A stretch of DNA of 53,330 nucleotides from assembly GCA_028684915.1 (NCBI GenBank), contig JAQUEZ010000022.1, forward strand, positions 1 through 53,330. The letters run 5' to 3'. The position numbers and the translations under genes were made by a program. This document shows positions 43,695 to 53,330 of the stretch, one piece after another. The stretch's first letter is position 1. Every line of letters begins with the position of its first letter. This DNA is from Desulfobulbus sp. GTDB taxonomy: Bacteria > Desulfobacterota > Desulfobulbia > Desulfobulbales > Desulfobulbaceae. The notes under the pieces are model-generated. The model made no database searches. It was not told the origin of the DNA and worked only from the letters and a program-made list of their open reading frames with translations.

Positions 43695-46600
43695 TTAGCT
43701 GTCCCGGCTAATGCGATATTGTTTTAACCCGGTACCAGCAGAAATTAACCGGCCCATAATAACATTTTCTTTTAGCCCAGAGAGATCATCAACTTTTCCG
43801 GCCATGGCCGCATTGGTCAGAACCTTGGTCGTCTCCTGGAAGGAGGCGGCAGAGATGAATGAATCCGTGGACAACGAGGCCTTGGTCACACCGAGAAGTA
43901 ACGGTTCCGCAGCAGCTGGTTGGCTGCCTTCTTTCAACATAAGTTCGTTCTCCTCCTGGAACTTCCACCACTCAACTTGTTGGTCAAGCATAAATCGGGA
44001 GTCACCAGGATCTGAAATGCGAACGCGTTTAAGCATTTGACGCACGATGGTCTCGATATGTTTATCGTTGATCTTAACACCCTGCAGTCGATACACCTCT
44101 TGGATCTCATTCACCAGGAAGCGCGCCAGGGCTTCAGCACCTTTTACCCGAAGAATATCATTGGGCAGACGAATACCTTCCATCAGTGAATCGCCGGCCT
44201 CAACATGATCGTTCTCATGCACAGTGATATGCTTTGATTTAGGAATAAGATATTCTTTTGGTTCGCCAATTTCGGGGGTAACAATTACACGGCGCTTTCC
44301 CTTCAGATCCTTACCGAAGCTCACCCGACCGTCTATCTCACAAATGACAGCCTGTTCTTTGGGTTTACGAACCTCAAACAACTCGGCAACACGTGGCAGA
44401 CCACCGGTAATATCTTTAGTCTTTGTGGTTTCACGCGGGATTTTTGCAATCACCGTACCGGCGGTAATGATATCCTGCTCATTGACGGTAATGATCGATC
44501 CCACAGGTAACAGATAGCGAGCAAAAAGTTCCCCATCGGGCAACTTCATAGTCCGGCCACGTTCATCCTTAATTGAAACACGTGGGTTCATCTGCTTGGT
44601 CGAGCTGACAGGGGTTATAGCCTTGCTCGCTTTACCAGTAATTTGATCAACGCGTTCCTGCATGGACTCACCTTCAACCACATCGCCATACTTGACCTTA
44701 CCGCTTACCTCAGCAACAATAGGGATAGAGAACGCATCCCAGTCGGCAATAACACTGCCTGGTTCGACTGAAGCACCATCGGTGATGCGAAGGGTAGCAC
44801 CGTAAGGTACTGGGAAACGCTCGCGGTCAAGCCCCTGATCATCAAGTACGGTGATTTCAGCATTACGGTTCATCACCACTTCTAGACCATCATTGTTGGT
44901 AACCGAATGCAAGTTTTTATACCGAATCTGGCCACCTCGCTGGGTGCGAACCTCGGCCTGCTCGACAGCACCACGAGCCGTACCACCGATATGGAAAGTA
45001 CGCATGGTCAACTGGGTGCCAGGCTCACCAATAGACTGTGCGGCAATAATACCAACAGCCTCACCCATATTAACCATGTGCCCACGGCCAAGGTCTCGGC
45101 CATAACACATGGCGCAGACCCCACGTTTTGCCTCACAGGTCAGTACCGACCGAATCATAACCCGATCAATACCAGCCGCTTCGATTGCCTCGACCCGATC
45201 TTCGGTAATTTGATCATCCATTGCAACAATGATTTCACCGGTATGAGGATCAACAACATCTTCTAATGCCACACGACCGAGAATCCGCTCACCGATGCGG
45301 ACGATGACCTCACCACCCTCAATCAGCGGTTCGGCCATGGTGCCACGCATAGTTCCACAGTCTTTCATGACGATGGTGGAATCCTGGGCAACATCAACCA
45401 ATCGACGAGTAAGGTATCCAGAGTTCGCGGTTTTAAGCGCGGTATCGGCCAAACCTTTACGGGCACCATGGGTGGAAATGAAATACTCTAGGACATTAAG
45501 GCCTTCACGGAAGTTGGCTTTAATCGGGGTTTCGATAATTTCGCCCGAAGGTTTAGCCATCAAACCACGCATACCGGCTAACTGACGAATCTGGTCCTTG
45601 GAACCACGAGCACCCGAGTCGGCCATAATGAAGACCGAGTTGAAGCTTTTGATTTCTTGAACCTTGCCGGTACTGTCCTGCACAAACTCCACCGCCATCT
45701 CATCCATCATCTCTTTAGTGATTTTGTCGGTGGCTTTGGACCAGATATCGATAATTTTATTATATTTCTCACCATCGGTAATCAGACCGTCCGAATACTG
45801 CTGATCAACATCAGCCGCCTCCTTCTCCGCCTCTTCAACGAACTCTTCCTTTCGTACCGGAATCTTCATATCGTTGATGCAGATAGAGATACCAGCACGA
45901 GTAGCGTATTCATAACCGAGATCTTTTAAGCGATCAGCAAGGAGAACTGTTTCTTTTGTACCGCCATGGCGATAGGTATAGTCGATCAGAAAGGCAAGCT
46001 CTTTTTTGGAGAGTTCTTTATTAACCAAGCTATAAGGAATGACATCCGGCAACAACTCACCAACGAGGATACGTCCGATCGTGGTGTCAACCAGTCCATT
46101 TTTTAACCGTACTTTTACCCGCGCCTGCATATGTGCTGCGCCGTGATCATAGGCGATACGGGCTTCAGCAGGGGAAGAAAAGATACTGCCCTCACCGACC
46201 ACGCCGAATCGTTCACGGGTCATATAATAGAGTCCAAGAACGATATCCTGGCTGGGAATAATGATAGGTCCGCCGTTGGCGGGCGAAAGGATGTTGTTGG
46301 TCGACATCATGAGTACCCGGGCCTCAACCTGGGCCTCGACCGAGAGCGGTACATGCACAGCCATCTGGTCACCGTCAAAGTCGGCGTTGAAGGCGGCACA
46401 GACCAGGGGATGCAACTGTATAGCCTTCCCCTCGATCAAAACAACTTCAAAAGCCTGCATACCGAGACGATGCAGCGTTGGTGCACGGTTAAGGATAACC
46501 GGATACTCCTGAACGATGTCATCGAGAACGTCCCAGACCTCTTTAGTCCCCTTCTCCACCATCTTACGCGCACTTTTGATGGTAGTGACATACCCCTTGC

Positions 46601-47759
46601 GCTCGAGTTGGTTGTAAATAAAGGGCTTAAACAGCTCCAAGGCCATCTTTTTCGGTAGGCCGCATTGATGCAGACGCAAATACGGACCAACAACGATGAC
46701 CGAACGTCCAGAATAGTCAACACGTTTACCCAAAAGGTTCTGGCGAAAACGGCCTTGTTTTCCTTTGAGCATGTCGGACAATGATTTTAACGGTCGCTTA
46801 TTGGGCCCGGTAATGGTCCGCCCCCGGCGTCCGTTATCAAAAAGCACATCCACCGCTTCCTGGAGCATGCGCTTTTCGTTGCGGATGATGATATCTGGTG
46901 CATCAAGCTCAAGCAGACGTTTAAGACGGTTGTTGCGATTAATGACCCGGCGATAAAGATCGTTAAGATCGGAGGTAGCAAAACGACCACCCTCCAGAGG
47001 GACCAACGGACGCAGATCAGGCGGCAGCACTGGGATAACTTCAAGGATCATCCACTCGGGACGATTGCCGGAATCACGGAAGGCCTCGACCACGTTGAGA
47101 CGTTTACCGTATTTGGTCCTTTTGGTGACTGAACCGGTTTCTTTCATCTCTTTGCGCAGGGTCTCGGAAAGCCCTTTGAGCTCAAGGCCCATTAGCATTT
47201 CCCGAATAGCCTCAGCACCGATTCCTACCCGAAATTTGCCAGGATGTTCCTCAAGCGCAGTTCGATATTGGTCCTCATTGAGCAAAGAGCCGACCGGCAT
47301 ATCCTCAACATTGGAGGCGACAACGGCATAGGACTCAAAGTAAAGAATCCGTTCCAGTTGTTTCAAAGTCATGTCAAGAATTGCCCCGATTTTTGAGGGC
47401 AAGCTCTTGAGAAACCAGATATGAGCAACAGGCGCAGCGAGTTCGATGTGTCCGAGACGCTCACGACGTACCTTGGATTGGATAACCTCAACACCGCATT
47501 TTTCGCAGACCACACCACGATGTTTCATGCGTTTGTACTTACCGCAGTTACACTCGTAGTCTTTAACGGGCCCGAAAATTTTCGCGCAGAACAAACCGTC
47601 TCGTTCTGGTTTAAATGTCCGGTAGTTAATAGTTTCCGGTTTTTTAACCTCACCGTGCGACCATTCCCTAATTTTCTCAGGGGAGGCCAGGGAGATCTTT
47701 ACCTTGTTAAAATTAAGGGGACCTTTCGGCTTTGCAAAGAAGCTAAACAGTTCTTCCAC
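43695..47759 (-). CDS. rpoC: DNA-directed RNA polymerase subunit beta'
   Basis: The 1354-residue subunit holds the catalytic [15 protein letters not shown] (about 457-471, three Asp binding Mg2+). The N-terminal zinc site is [20 protein letters not shown] (about 70-89); the second is in [19 protein letters not shown] (about 868-886). The bridge-helix and trigger-loop regions ([22 protein letters not shown], then [21 protein letters not shown]) are intact. Start GTG 47759 with AGGTG upstream. It follows rpoB by 83 bp and leads straight into rpsL. Confidence 0.98.
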   Translation of the reverse strand: MEELFSFFAKPKGPLNFNKVKISLASPEKIREWSHGEVKKPETINYRTFKPERDGLFCAKIFGPVKDYECNCGKYKRMKHRGVVCEKCGVEVIQSKVRRERLGHIELAAPVAHIWFLKSLPSKIGAILDMTLKQLERILYFESYAVVASNVEDMPVGSLLNEDQYRTALEEHPGKFRVGIGAEAIREMLMGLELKGLSETLRKEMKETGSVTKRTKYGKRLNVVEAFRDSGNRPEWMILEVIPVLPPDLRPLVPLEGGRFATSDLNDLYRRVINRNNRLKRLLELDAPDIIIRNEKRMLQEAVDVLFDNGRRGRTITGPNKRPLKSLSDMLKGKQGRFRQNLLGKRVDYSGRSVIVVGPYLRLHQCGLPKKMALELFKPFIYNQLERKGYVTTIKSARKMVEKGTKEVWDVLDDIVQEYPVILNRAPTLHRLGMQAFEVVLIEGKAIQLHPLVCAAFNADFDGDQMAVHVPLSVEAQVEARVLMMSTNNILSPANGGPIIIPSQDIVLGLYYMTRERFGVVGEGSIFSSPAEARIAYDHGAAHMQARVKVRLKNGLVDTTIGRILVGELLPDVIPYSLVNKELSKKELAFLIDYTYRHGGTKETVLLADRLKDLGYEYATRAGISICINDMKIPVRKEEFVEEAEKEAADVDQQYSDGLITDGEKYNKIIDIWSKATDKITKEMMDEMAVEFVQDSTGKVQEIKSFNSVFIMADSGARGSKDQIRQLAGMRGLMAKPSGEIIETPIKANFREGLNVLEYFISTHGARKGLADTALKTANSGYLTRRLVDVAQDSTIVMKDCGTMRGTMAEPLIEGGEVIVRIGERILGRVALEDVVDPHTGEIIVAMDDQITEDRVEAIEAAGIDRVMIRSVLTCEAKRGVCAMCYGRDLGRGHMVNMGEAVGIIAAQSIGEPGTQLTMRTFHIGGTARGAVEQAEVRTQRGGQIRYKNLHSVTNNDGLEVVMNRNAEITVLDDQGLDRERFPVPYGATLRITDGASVEPGSVIADWDAFSIPIVAEVSGKVKYGDVVEGESMQERVDQITGKASKAITPVSSTKQMNPRVSIKDERGRTMKLPDGELFARYLLPVGSIITVNEQDIITAGTVIAKIPRETTKTKDITGGLPRVAELFEVRKPKEQAVICEIDGRVSFGKDLKGKRRVIVTPEIGEPKEYLIPKSKHITVHENDHVEAGDSLMEGIRLPNDILRVKGAEALARFLVNEIQEVYRLQGVKINDKHIETIVRQMLKRVRISDPGDSRFMLDQQVEWWKFQEENELMLKEGSQPAAAEPLLLGVTKASLSTDSFISAASFQETTKVLTNAAMAGKVDDLSGLKENVIMGRLISAGTGLKQYRISRDS

Positions 47760-47842
47760 GTATTCACCTATGCTCTATTCAAAATCAACCCGATTAAACT
47801 GCAGAAACCTGAACTCAGTTATGAATTCTTCAAAAAAAACTG

Positions 47843-50800
47843 TTATTCCAGCAGCTCGATATCTAGGCACAATCCTTTTAGTTCTTTGACTAGTACATTG
47901 AACGATTCGGGCAACCCTGTTTCAAGAAAGTTATTCCCCTTAACGATCTTTTCGTACATCGTTGTACGACCTTCGACATCATCGGATTTTACAGTCAAAA
48001 ATTCTTTGAGCGTATATGCAGCGCCGTAGGCTTCCATGGCCCAAACCTCCATCTCACCGAGTCGCTGGCCACCAAACTGCGCTTTACCACCAAGAGGTTG
48101 CTGGGTAACCAGTGAGTAGGGCCCGGTCGATCGGGCGTGGATCTTGTTGTCAACCAAGTGGTGCAGTTTCAACATATACATAACCCCAACCGTGACCTTA
48201 TTATCAAAGGCCTCACCGGTCAGACCATCATGGAGCACACTCTGTCCAACCTCATCCATACCAGCATCAACCAAAGACTGGCGAATTTCGCGCTCGGAAG
48301 CACCGTCAAAGACCGGAGTAGCCACATGAATACCCTTACCGAATTTGCGCATGGTATCGATAAGCTCATCGTCACTGATACCTTCGGTGATTTTTCGGTA
48401 CTCATCCTCGGAATAGACCAACTGCAAACGCTTTTTAAGAGCCTCGATCTCCATGTTCTTGGCCAGGGCCGTCAACTGTTCACCAATCTTCTTGGCCGCA
48501 AAGCCAAGATGACATTCAAGCACCTGACCAACGTTCATACGAGAGGGTACACCAAGCGGATTGAGTACGATATCGACCGTAGTGCCGTCGGCGAAATAGG
48601 GCATGTCCTCTTCCGGCAACAGACGGGAGACAACACCTTTGTTTCCATGGCGACCGGCCATCTTATCACCCACCGATAGTTTACGTTTGGTGGCGACATA
48701 GATTTTAACCATCTTAACAACACCTGGTGGCAAATCGTCCCCTTTCTCCATACGCTCAACAATGCCCTGATAGCGACCGCGAACGATAGATGCCTGGGTG
48801 TTATGGCGTTTGAAGATAGCGTCTGTCTCTTCCTCGAATTTCATCTTTTCCGAAAAATCGAGTTCATGGAGGTCGGAAAAGCTGACTTGGCTGATCACCT
48901 TGGGGGTTAATTGCTTACCCAACTTTAAAATGACTTTGCCTTTCTTATCCTTAATATCAGCTTTTGCGGTGCGACCTTCGAGCAACACGCCCAGGGCATT
49001 GCGCACCCCATTGCGCAGACTGCGCAACTCATCTTCCATGTCGCGGTTGAGACGCTCGATTTCCATCTCTTCGATCATCAAGGTGCGCTCATCTTTATCT
49101 ACACCTTTGCGAGAGAAAACTTTTGCGTCGATAACGACACCCTCAACACCAGGAGGAACACGCAACGAGGAATCCTTTACATCGCCGGCCTTTTCACCGA
49201 AGATAGCGCGCAACAGTTTTTCCTCAGGTGAAAGCATACTTTCACCCTTGGGGGTAACCTTGCCGACCAGCATATCCCCGGCCCTTACCTCAGCGCCAAT
49301 ACGAACAATACCAGAGTCGTCCAGGTTACGGAGTCCCTCTTCGCCAACATTGGGAATATCGCGGGTGATCTCTTCTTTACCCAGCTTGGTATCCCGAGCC
49401 ATGGTCTCAAAGATCTCAATATGAATTGAGGTGAAGGTATCTTCCTTGAGGAGCCGTTCGTTAATAAGAATGGAGTCCTCAAAGTTGTAACCGCGCCAAG
49501 GCATGAAGGCGATAGTGACGTTTTTCCCTAGGGCAAGTTCACCCATCTCGGTAGACGGCCCATCGGCCAGAACGTCCCCTTTGGTTACGCGAGTGCCTGG
49601 GAAAACAAGTGCCTTTTGGTTGAAGCAAGTATTCTGATTCGATTTTTTATATTTCTGCAGATGATACACACCGATACCGGTATCGAATCCGTCTACTCCT
49701 GGTTGGTCGTACCGAACCACTATTCGATTAGCGTCGGATTCCTCAACAACCCCCTCGCCACCGGCAAGCAGGCAAGCACCCGAGTCGCGTGCGACATATT
49801 TTTCAACACCGGTGCCGACCAACGGAGACAGCGTTTTCAATAAGGGCACAGCCTGACGCTGCATGTTTGACCCCATGAGCGCCCGGTTCGCATCATCGTT
49901 TTCAAGAAATGGGATCAGAGAGGCCGCAACAGAAACCATCTGGTTAGGGGCCACATCCATCATGGTAATGTCGTCTGCAGCGACCATGGCGACCTCACTT
50001 TCCTGCCGCGCAATCAGATAGTCATCGCTAATACGATCACCGTCAAAGTTCACTTTCGCCGGTGCAATGACATGTGCCTCTTCCTGGGAAGCAGAAAGAT
50101 ATTTGTAGTCATGAGAGACAACTCGCTCATTAACAAACCGGTAAGGTGTTTCAATAAACCCATAGGGGTTAACCTTGGCATAGGTGGCCAGGCTGACAAT
50201 CAGACCAATATTCGGTCCCTCAGGAGTTTCTACCGGACAGATCCGACCATAATGGGTCGGATGAACGTCACGCACTTCAAAACCTGCACGTTCTCGGGAC
50301 AAACCACCAGGTCCCAAGGCAGAGAGACGACGTTTATGGGTCACCTCGGACAGGGGATTGGTCTGGTCCATGAACTGTGAAAGCTGGCTTGTACCAAAGA
50401 ATTCTTTGATAGCAGAGGTCACCGGCTTAGGGTTGACCAAATCATGAGGCATGAGCGTTTCGATCTCCTGAAGGGTCATGCGCTCTTTGATAGCCCGTTC
50501 CATACGAACCAAGCCCATACGGAACTGGTTTTCACAAAGCTCACCTACCGTACGAACACGGCGGTTACCTAGATGGTCGATATCATCGCCGTCTTTTAAC
50601 TCATCTTTAATGCGGACCAGGTGTTTGACACTCTTTACAATATCCTCTTGCGTCAGGGTGCGGACTTCAATAGCCGTGGTCACTCCCAACTTGGTGTTGA
50701 TTTTATACCGGCCCACCTCAGAAAGATCGTAGGTTGAGGCATTGAAAAAGAGGTTATCGAAAAACGATTTGGCCACTTCAAAAGTGGGAGGGCTTGATGG

Positions 50801-51916
50801 ACGAAGTCGACGATAAATCTCGATCAGAGCTTCTTCAGTATCTTTAATTTTATCAAGAAGCAGGGTTTTTCTAAACGATTCACTATAATTAACACCATCG
50901 ATATAGAGAAGTGAAAAGGTGTTAATACCGGCAGCTGCAAGGGTCTCAAGTATCGCCGGGGTAAGGGTGTCGTTACACTTTACGATCGGCTCGTTTGTTT
51001 GCGGATCAAGAATATCGGCCGCAAAATATCGTCCATGTAAATTTTCTGTGTCGATCGGAAAAGAACTAACACCGAGATTCTCGATTTTCTTTGCAAGGGT
51101 TTTAGTGACCTTCTTGCCCTTCTTGGCAAGGACGGTGCCGTCACCAGGATTAATGATGTCAGAAGTCAACCGTTGGTTGGCAAAGGTAATCGGGTTGAAG
51201 GTGATTACATATTTCTCACCGTCAAAAGTAATTTCATCGGCATGATAAAATTCATTGAGCAGTTCCTCGTCCGTATACCCCAAAGCCTTCAGCAACACGC
51301 TGACAGGTAATTTGCGCCGACGATCGATACGAACATAAAGAACATCTTTGATATCAAATTCGAAATCGAGCCAAGAACCACGGACAGGAATGATGCGGGC
51401 GGAATAGAGTCGTTTTCCTGAAGCGTGCGATTTACCATGGTCGTGGGTATAGAATAAACCTGGCGAACGCTGTAACTGATTGACGATAACACGTTCCGTA
51501 CCGTTAACGACAAATACGCCGTCTTGGGTCATAAGCGGTAAAGCGCCTAAGAATACTTCCTGCTCTTTGATGTCGCGAACAGTTTGTACCCCGGTCTCTT
51601 CATCAACGTCAAAAGTTATGAGTCGAACAGTAATTTTCAGTGGGGCTTCATAGGTCATTCCCCGCTCAATACATTCGGCCACGGTATATTTAGGTTCGCC
51701 GAAGCTATAGCGAACGAATTCAAGCGAGCAAAGACCGTTAAAATCAGTGATCGGGAAAATACTCTGAAAAATTGACTGCAGCCCGTGATCCTTGCGTTCC
51801 TCAGGCGCAATAATTCGCTGCAGAAAGTGCTCGTAAGAATGCCGCTGCATCGCAATAAGATGAGGCGGTTCCAAAATCTGGCTAGTCTTAGCAAAACTCT
51901 TACGTACTCTTCTCAT
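47843..51916 (-). CDS. rpoB: DNA-directed RNA polymerase subunit beta
   Basis: The 1357-residue subunit has all expected regions. The rifampicin-binding cluster (about 503-540) reads [18 protein letters not shown] then [20 protein letters not shown], with the usual Asp, His and Ser positions wild type. Later come [36 protein letters not shown] [21 protein letters not shown] and the C-terminal [29 protein letters not shown] 51916 with GAGGAAA upstream. A 206-bp gap with a long hairpin separates it from rplL. Confidence 0.98.
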   Translation of the reverse strand: MRRVRKSFAKTSQILEPPHLIAMQRHSYEHFLQRIIAPEERKDHGLQSIFQSIFPITDFNGLCSLEFVRYSFGEPKYTVAECIERGMTYEAPLKITVRLITFDVDEETGVQTVRDIKEQEVFLGALPLMTQDGVFVVNGTERVIVNQLQRSPGLFYTHDHGKSHASGKRLYSARIIPVRGSWLDFEFDIKDVLYVRIDRRRKLPVSVLLKALGYTDEELLNEFYHADEITFDGEKYVITFNPITFANQRLTSDIINPGDGTVLAKKGKKVTKTLAKKIENLGVSSFPIDTENLHGRYFAADILDPQTNEPIVKCNDTLTPAILETLAAAGINTFSLLYIDGVNYSESFRKTLLLDKIKDTEEALIEIYRRLRPSSPPTFEVAKSFFDNLFFNASTYDLSEVGRYKINTKLGVTTAIEVRTLTQEDIVKSVKHLVRIKDELKDGDDIDHLGNRRVRTVGELCENQFRMGLVRMERAIKERMTLQEIETLMPHDLVNPKPVTSAIKEFFGTSQLSQFMDQTNPLSEVTHKRRLSALGPGGLSRERAGFEVRDVHPTHYGRICPVETPEGPNIGLIVSLATYAKVNPYGFIETPYRFVNERVVSHDYKYLSASQEEAHVIAPAKVNFDGDRISDDYLIARQESEVAMVAADDITMMDVAPNQMVSVAASLIPFLENDDANRALMGSNMQRQAVPLLKTLSPLVGTGVEKYVARDSGACLLAGGEGVVEESDANRIVVRYDQPGVDGFDTGIGVYHLQKYKKSNQNTCFNQKALVFPGTRVTKGDVLADGPSTEMGELALGKNVTIAFMPWRGYNFEDSILINERLLKEDTFTSIHIEIFETMARDTKLGKEEITRDIPNVGEEGLRNLDDSGIVRIGAEVRAGDMLVGKVTPKGESMLSPEEKLLRAIFGEKAGDVKDSSLRVPPGVEGVVIDAKVFSRKGVDKDERTLMIEEMEIERLNRDMEDELRSLRNGVRNALGVLLEGRTAKADIKDKKGKVILKLGKQLTPKVISQVSFSDLHELDFSEKMKFEEETDAIFKRHNTQASIVRGRYQGIVERMEKGDDLPPGVVKMVKIYVATKRKLSVGDKMAGRHGNKGVVSRLLPEEDMPYFADGTTVDIVLNPLGVPSRMNVGQVLECHLGFAAKKIGEQLTALAKNMEIEALKKRLQLVYSEDEYRKITEGISDDELIDTMRKFGKGIHVATPVFDGASEREIRQSLVDAGMDEVGQSVLHDGLTGEAFDNKVTVGVMYMLKLHHLVDNKIHARSTGPYSLVTQQPLGGKAQFGGQRLGEMEVWAMEAYGAAYTLKEFLTVKSDDVEGRTTMYEKIVKGNNFLETGLPESFNVLVKELKGLCLDIELLE

Positions 51917-52021
51917 GATTTCCTCGAAACATTCCGCATGAAGCAGATCACATTTTAATATTTCACTGTAATTACAGATGAAAATTAATCAGAATCCGAC
52001 CTGAAAATAAGAAAAACCTGC

Positions 52022-52069
52022 AAACACAGGAACGCTACAGGGCTAAAAGCCCTATAGCGTTACCTGTTT
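52022..52069 (-). terminator. Attenuator-like hairpin between rplL and rpoB
   Basis: An inner stem of 14 positions with one mismatch (52031-52044 with 52048-52061) is extended by an outer AAACA-AGG/CCTGTTT pairing, interrupted by a small bulge. On the transcript it is followed after a few bases by a U-rich stretch (GUUUUUCUUAUUUUC). In Escherichia coli the same gap carries a partial terminator and an RNase III site that set rpoBC expression below rplJL; a similar role is inferred here. Confidence 0.6.
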
Positions 52070-52082
52070 GGGTGATGTGCTA

Positions 52083-52100
52083 CGGGTTAACGATAACCCG
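52083..52100 (-). repeat. Small hairpin 3' of rplL
   Basis: A perfect 7-bp stem (CGGGTTA/TAACCCG) with a 4-nt loop lies 22 bp after the rplL stop. There is no U-tract. It may protect or process the rplJL message together with the larger hairpin downstream. Confidence 0.35.
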
Positions 52101-52122
52101 AGATGTGTAATAATAGAGTGAA

Positions 52123-52500
52123 TTACTTGATCTCGACGGAGCCGCCGGCACCTTCGATTTGGGTTTTGATTGCTGCAGCCTCGTCCTTGCTAACACCCTC
52201 TTTAACGGCGGAGGGAGCACTTTCAACCAGTTCTTTAGCCTCTTTCAGGCCAAGTGCAGTGATAGCGCGAACTTCTTTGATAACTTTAATTTTTTCGCTA
52301 CCTGCGCTGGTCAGGATAACGTCAAACTCAGTTTTCTCCTCAGCGGCAGCAGCACCGTCGGCAGGAGCCGCAGCAGCTACTGCTACTGGAGCAGCAGCCG
52401 ATACACCAAATTTTTCCTCAAGCTCTTTAATAAGTTCAGAGAGCTCAAGAACGGTCATATTAGCGATAAACTCGATTACATCTTCTTTTGTTGCAGCCAT
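52123..52500 (-). CDS. rplL: 50S ribosomal protein L7/L12
   Basis: Stalk protein that recruits translation GTPases. The 125-residue protein has the N-terminal dimerisation domain (1-32), an Ala/Pro-rich hinge (about 33-55) and the C-terminal domain with [33 protein letters not shown] and a final GGSVEIK. GGAGG precedes the ATG. It follows rplJ by 51 bp as in the L10 operon. Confidence 0.98.
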   Translation of the reverse strand: MAATKEDVIEFIANMTVLELSELIKELEEKFGVSAAAPVAVAAAAPADGAAAAEEKTEFDVILTSAGSEKIKVIKEVRAITALGLKEAKELVESAPSAVKEGVSKDEAAAIKTQIEGAGGSVEIK

Positions 52501-52551
52501 TGTTCATTCCTCCAGGCTTATGAGAGCATTTCCCCACAATGTGGGTATCGA

Positions 52552-53070
52552 TTAATTGTCTTTCTGGTCTTTAATCGCAGAGAGAGCATAGAGCAATTTC
52601 TGCGGAACTGCGGCAAGGACGCGCACAAAACCTGTCGGCACGGCAGACATGGTCCCAAGCAGTTTAGCCAGCAGTTCTTCTCTGCTGGGCAGCTTGGAGA
52701 GCGCCTCTACGTCCTCGGGTTTTAACAGGCTTCCTTCTAAAGAAGCGCTGCGGATGGAGAACGCATTAAATTCCTTGGCAAAAGCAGCCAATGCTTTGGC
52801 CGGACCTACAGGCTCGGTAAAACCCACAGCAACGGCGGTGGTTCCACTGAACGAATCGGCCAAGCCTTCATACGGCGTTCCTTTGACCGCCAAACGAAGC
52901 AAGGTGTTTTTTGCCACTTGAACCTGCGCATCACTCTGGCGCAGATTCTTGCGCAATTTTTCCAGTTCCGTCACTTTGAGTCCGCGATAGTCAGCGACTA
53001 CAGCAAACTTAGCTTTGGAAAAGGTTTCGTTGAGTGCACTGACTACGTCAGTCTTTTTATCGCGATTCAA
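52552..53070 (-). CDS. rplJ: 50S ribosomal protein L10, TTG start
   Basis: Anchors L7/L12 dimers to 23S rRNA. The 172-residue protein begins MNRDKKTDVVSALNETFSKAKFAVVADYRGLKV (in parts) and has KNTLLRLAVKGTPYEGL and FSGTTAVAVGF. Start TTG 53070 with a strong AAGGAGGT 8 nt upstream; no in-frame ATG fits. The leader upstream carries the L10-binding motif, so autorepression by L10-(L12)4 is likely. Confidence 0.97.
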   Translation of the reverse strand: MNRDKKTDVVSALNETFSKAKFAVVADYRGLKVTELEKLRKNLRQSDAQVQVAKNTLLRLAVKGTPYEGLADSFSGTTAVAVGFTEPVGPAKALAAFAKEFNAFSIRSASLEGSLLKPEDVEALSKLPSREELLAKLLGTMSAVPTGFVRVLAAVPQKLLYALSAIKDQKDN

Positions 53071-53123
53071 CGCTTGAACCTCCTTAAATGCGCGGGGACT
53101 GTCCTAAAGAGCAGAGAGAGGAA

Positions 53124-53210
53124 TGAAGTTTCACCGGCAATCCAATCATTGCCAATTTGGCCTCGGCAGGTAGCGGCGAACCGCCATTAAACTTCAGTGC
53201 CTGCTGTCTC
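53124..53210 (-). promoter_or_regulatory. L10 leader (autoregulatory RNA of rplJ-rplL)
   Basis: In the 194-bp rplA-rplJ gap the minus strand holds the known pattern of the L10 leader: GAGACAGCAGGC, then a long-range stem TGAAGTTT (53189-53196) with AAACTTCA (53124-53131), enclosing a short GGCGGTTCGCCGC hairpin and CCTGCCGAGG (53161-53170). The position and motifs match the conserved kink-turn RNA bound by L10-(L12)4 in many bacteria. The ribosome site of rplJ lies downstream of it. Confidence 0.8.
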
Positions 53211-53264
53211 AGACCTTCCCAACAAGTTAAATGAAAATGCTAAGAAAAAAGTTACTCTGTCGAA

Positions 53265-53330
53265 TTAAGCTGATTTGAGCAGAGATCGTACCTGTAAAGG
53301 ATCTACCTTAACGCCAGGTCCCATGGTGCT
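53265..53330 (-). CDS. rplA: 50S ribosomal protein L1, C-terminal end (partial)
   Basis: The last 21 codons and the stop are visible at the window edge: STMGPGVKVDPLQVRSLLKSA. The S-T-M-G-P-G-V-x-V-D ending is the L1 C-terminus, and rplA directly before rplJ is standard. The rest, and probably rplK and nusG, lies to the right outside the window. Confidence 0.93.
   Translation of the reverse strand, partial: STMGPGVKVDPLQVRSLLKSA

Noticed and set aside
47421..48029. Plus-strand frame of 202 codons over the rpoC-rpoB junction
   Set aside because: Antisense to two essential genes; composition is that of a shadow.
1..53330. tRNA, rRNA, CRISPR arrays, insertion sequences, prophage genes
   Set aside because: I looked for cloverleaf-like gaps, repeat-spacer patterns, transposase motifs and integrase-type genes and found none; every sizeable region is accounted for by housekeeping or signalling genes.

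Overview
The window is a housekeeping segment of a Gram-negative bacterial chromosome. Gene order (rplA-rplJ-rplL-rpoB-rpoC running straight into rpsL-rpsG-fusA-tuf and the complete S10-spc-alpha ribosomal supercluster), the protein sequences, and the sigma54 and CheW signalling genes suggest Desulfobacterota (former Deltaproteobacteria), perhaps a Desulfobulbales relative. That placement is inference from protein character; no rRNA gene is present to confirm it. Nearly everything from about 8.9 kb to the right edge is on the minus strand, so transcription runs from right to left.

Left part (1-4.5 kb, minus): a signalling island. It holds a three-domain CheW protein, a small unrecognised protein with a receiver-like look, an NtrC-type sigma54 activator, and a protein joining a lone histidine-kinase dimerisation domain to a receiver. 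A textbook -24/-12 sigma54 promoter precedes the small-protein/CheW pair, and a 27-bp dyad lies about 140 bp upstream of the predicted start, where an activator would bind. This is the least ordinary part of the window. Next (4.8-8.9 kb, plus) come rlmKL, a NUDIX hydrolase and an EAL-HDOD protein.

Middle (8.9-23.3 kb, minus): rph, a zinc-ribbon Smr protein, a Rel/SpoT homologue whose hydrolase motif is destroyed, proS, and a translation/envelope cluster read as rpsB-tsf-pyrH-frr-uppS-cdsA-dxr-rseP-tsaB-ispG. It supplies ribosome parts, pyrimidine nucleotides, isoprenoid precursors, the undecaprenyl carrier, CDP-diacylglycerol and site-2 protease. A good sigma70 promoter and a structured leader precede rpsB. 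A YkgJ-type cysteine-cluster gene sits between this cluster and the ribosomal supercluster.

Right part (24.2-53.3 kb, minus): about 37 genes from partial rplA to rplQ, ending at a strong intrinsic terminator behind rplQ. It encodes the RNA polymerase beta, beta' and alpha subunits, EF-G, EF-Tu, IF-1, SecY, methionine aminopeptidase and about 29 ribosomal proteins, including rpmJ and rpmD. An L10-binding leader precedes rplJ, and terminator-like hairpins lie between rplL/rpoB and rpsG/fusA. Many ribosomal genes use TTG or GTG starts with strong Shine-Dalgarno sequences. No tRNA, rRNA, CRISPR array, insertion sequence or prophage gene was seen.
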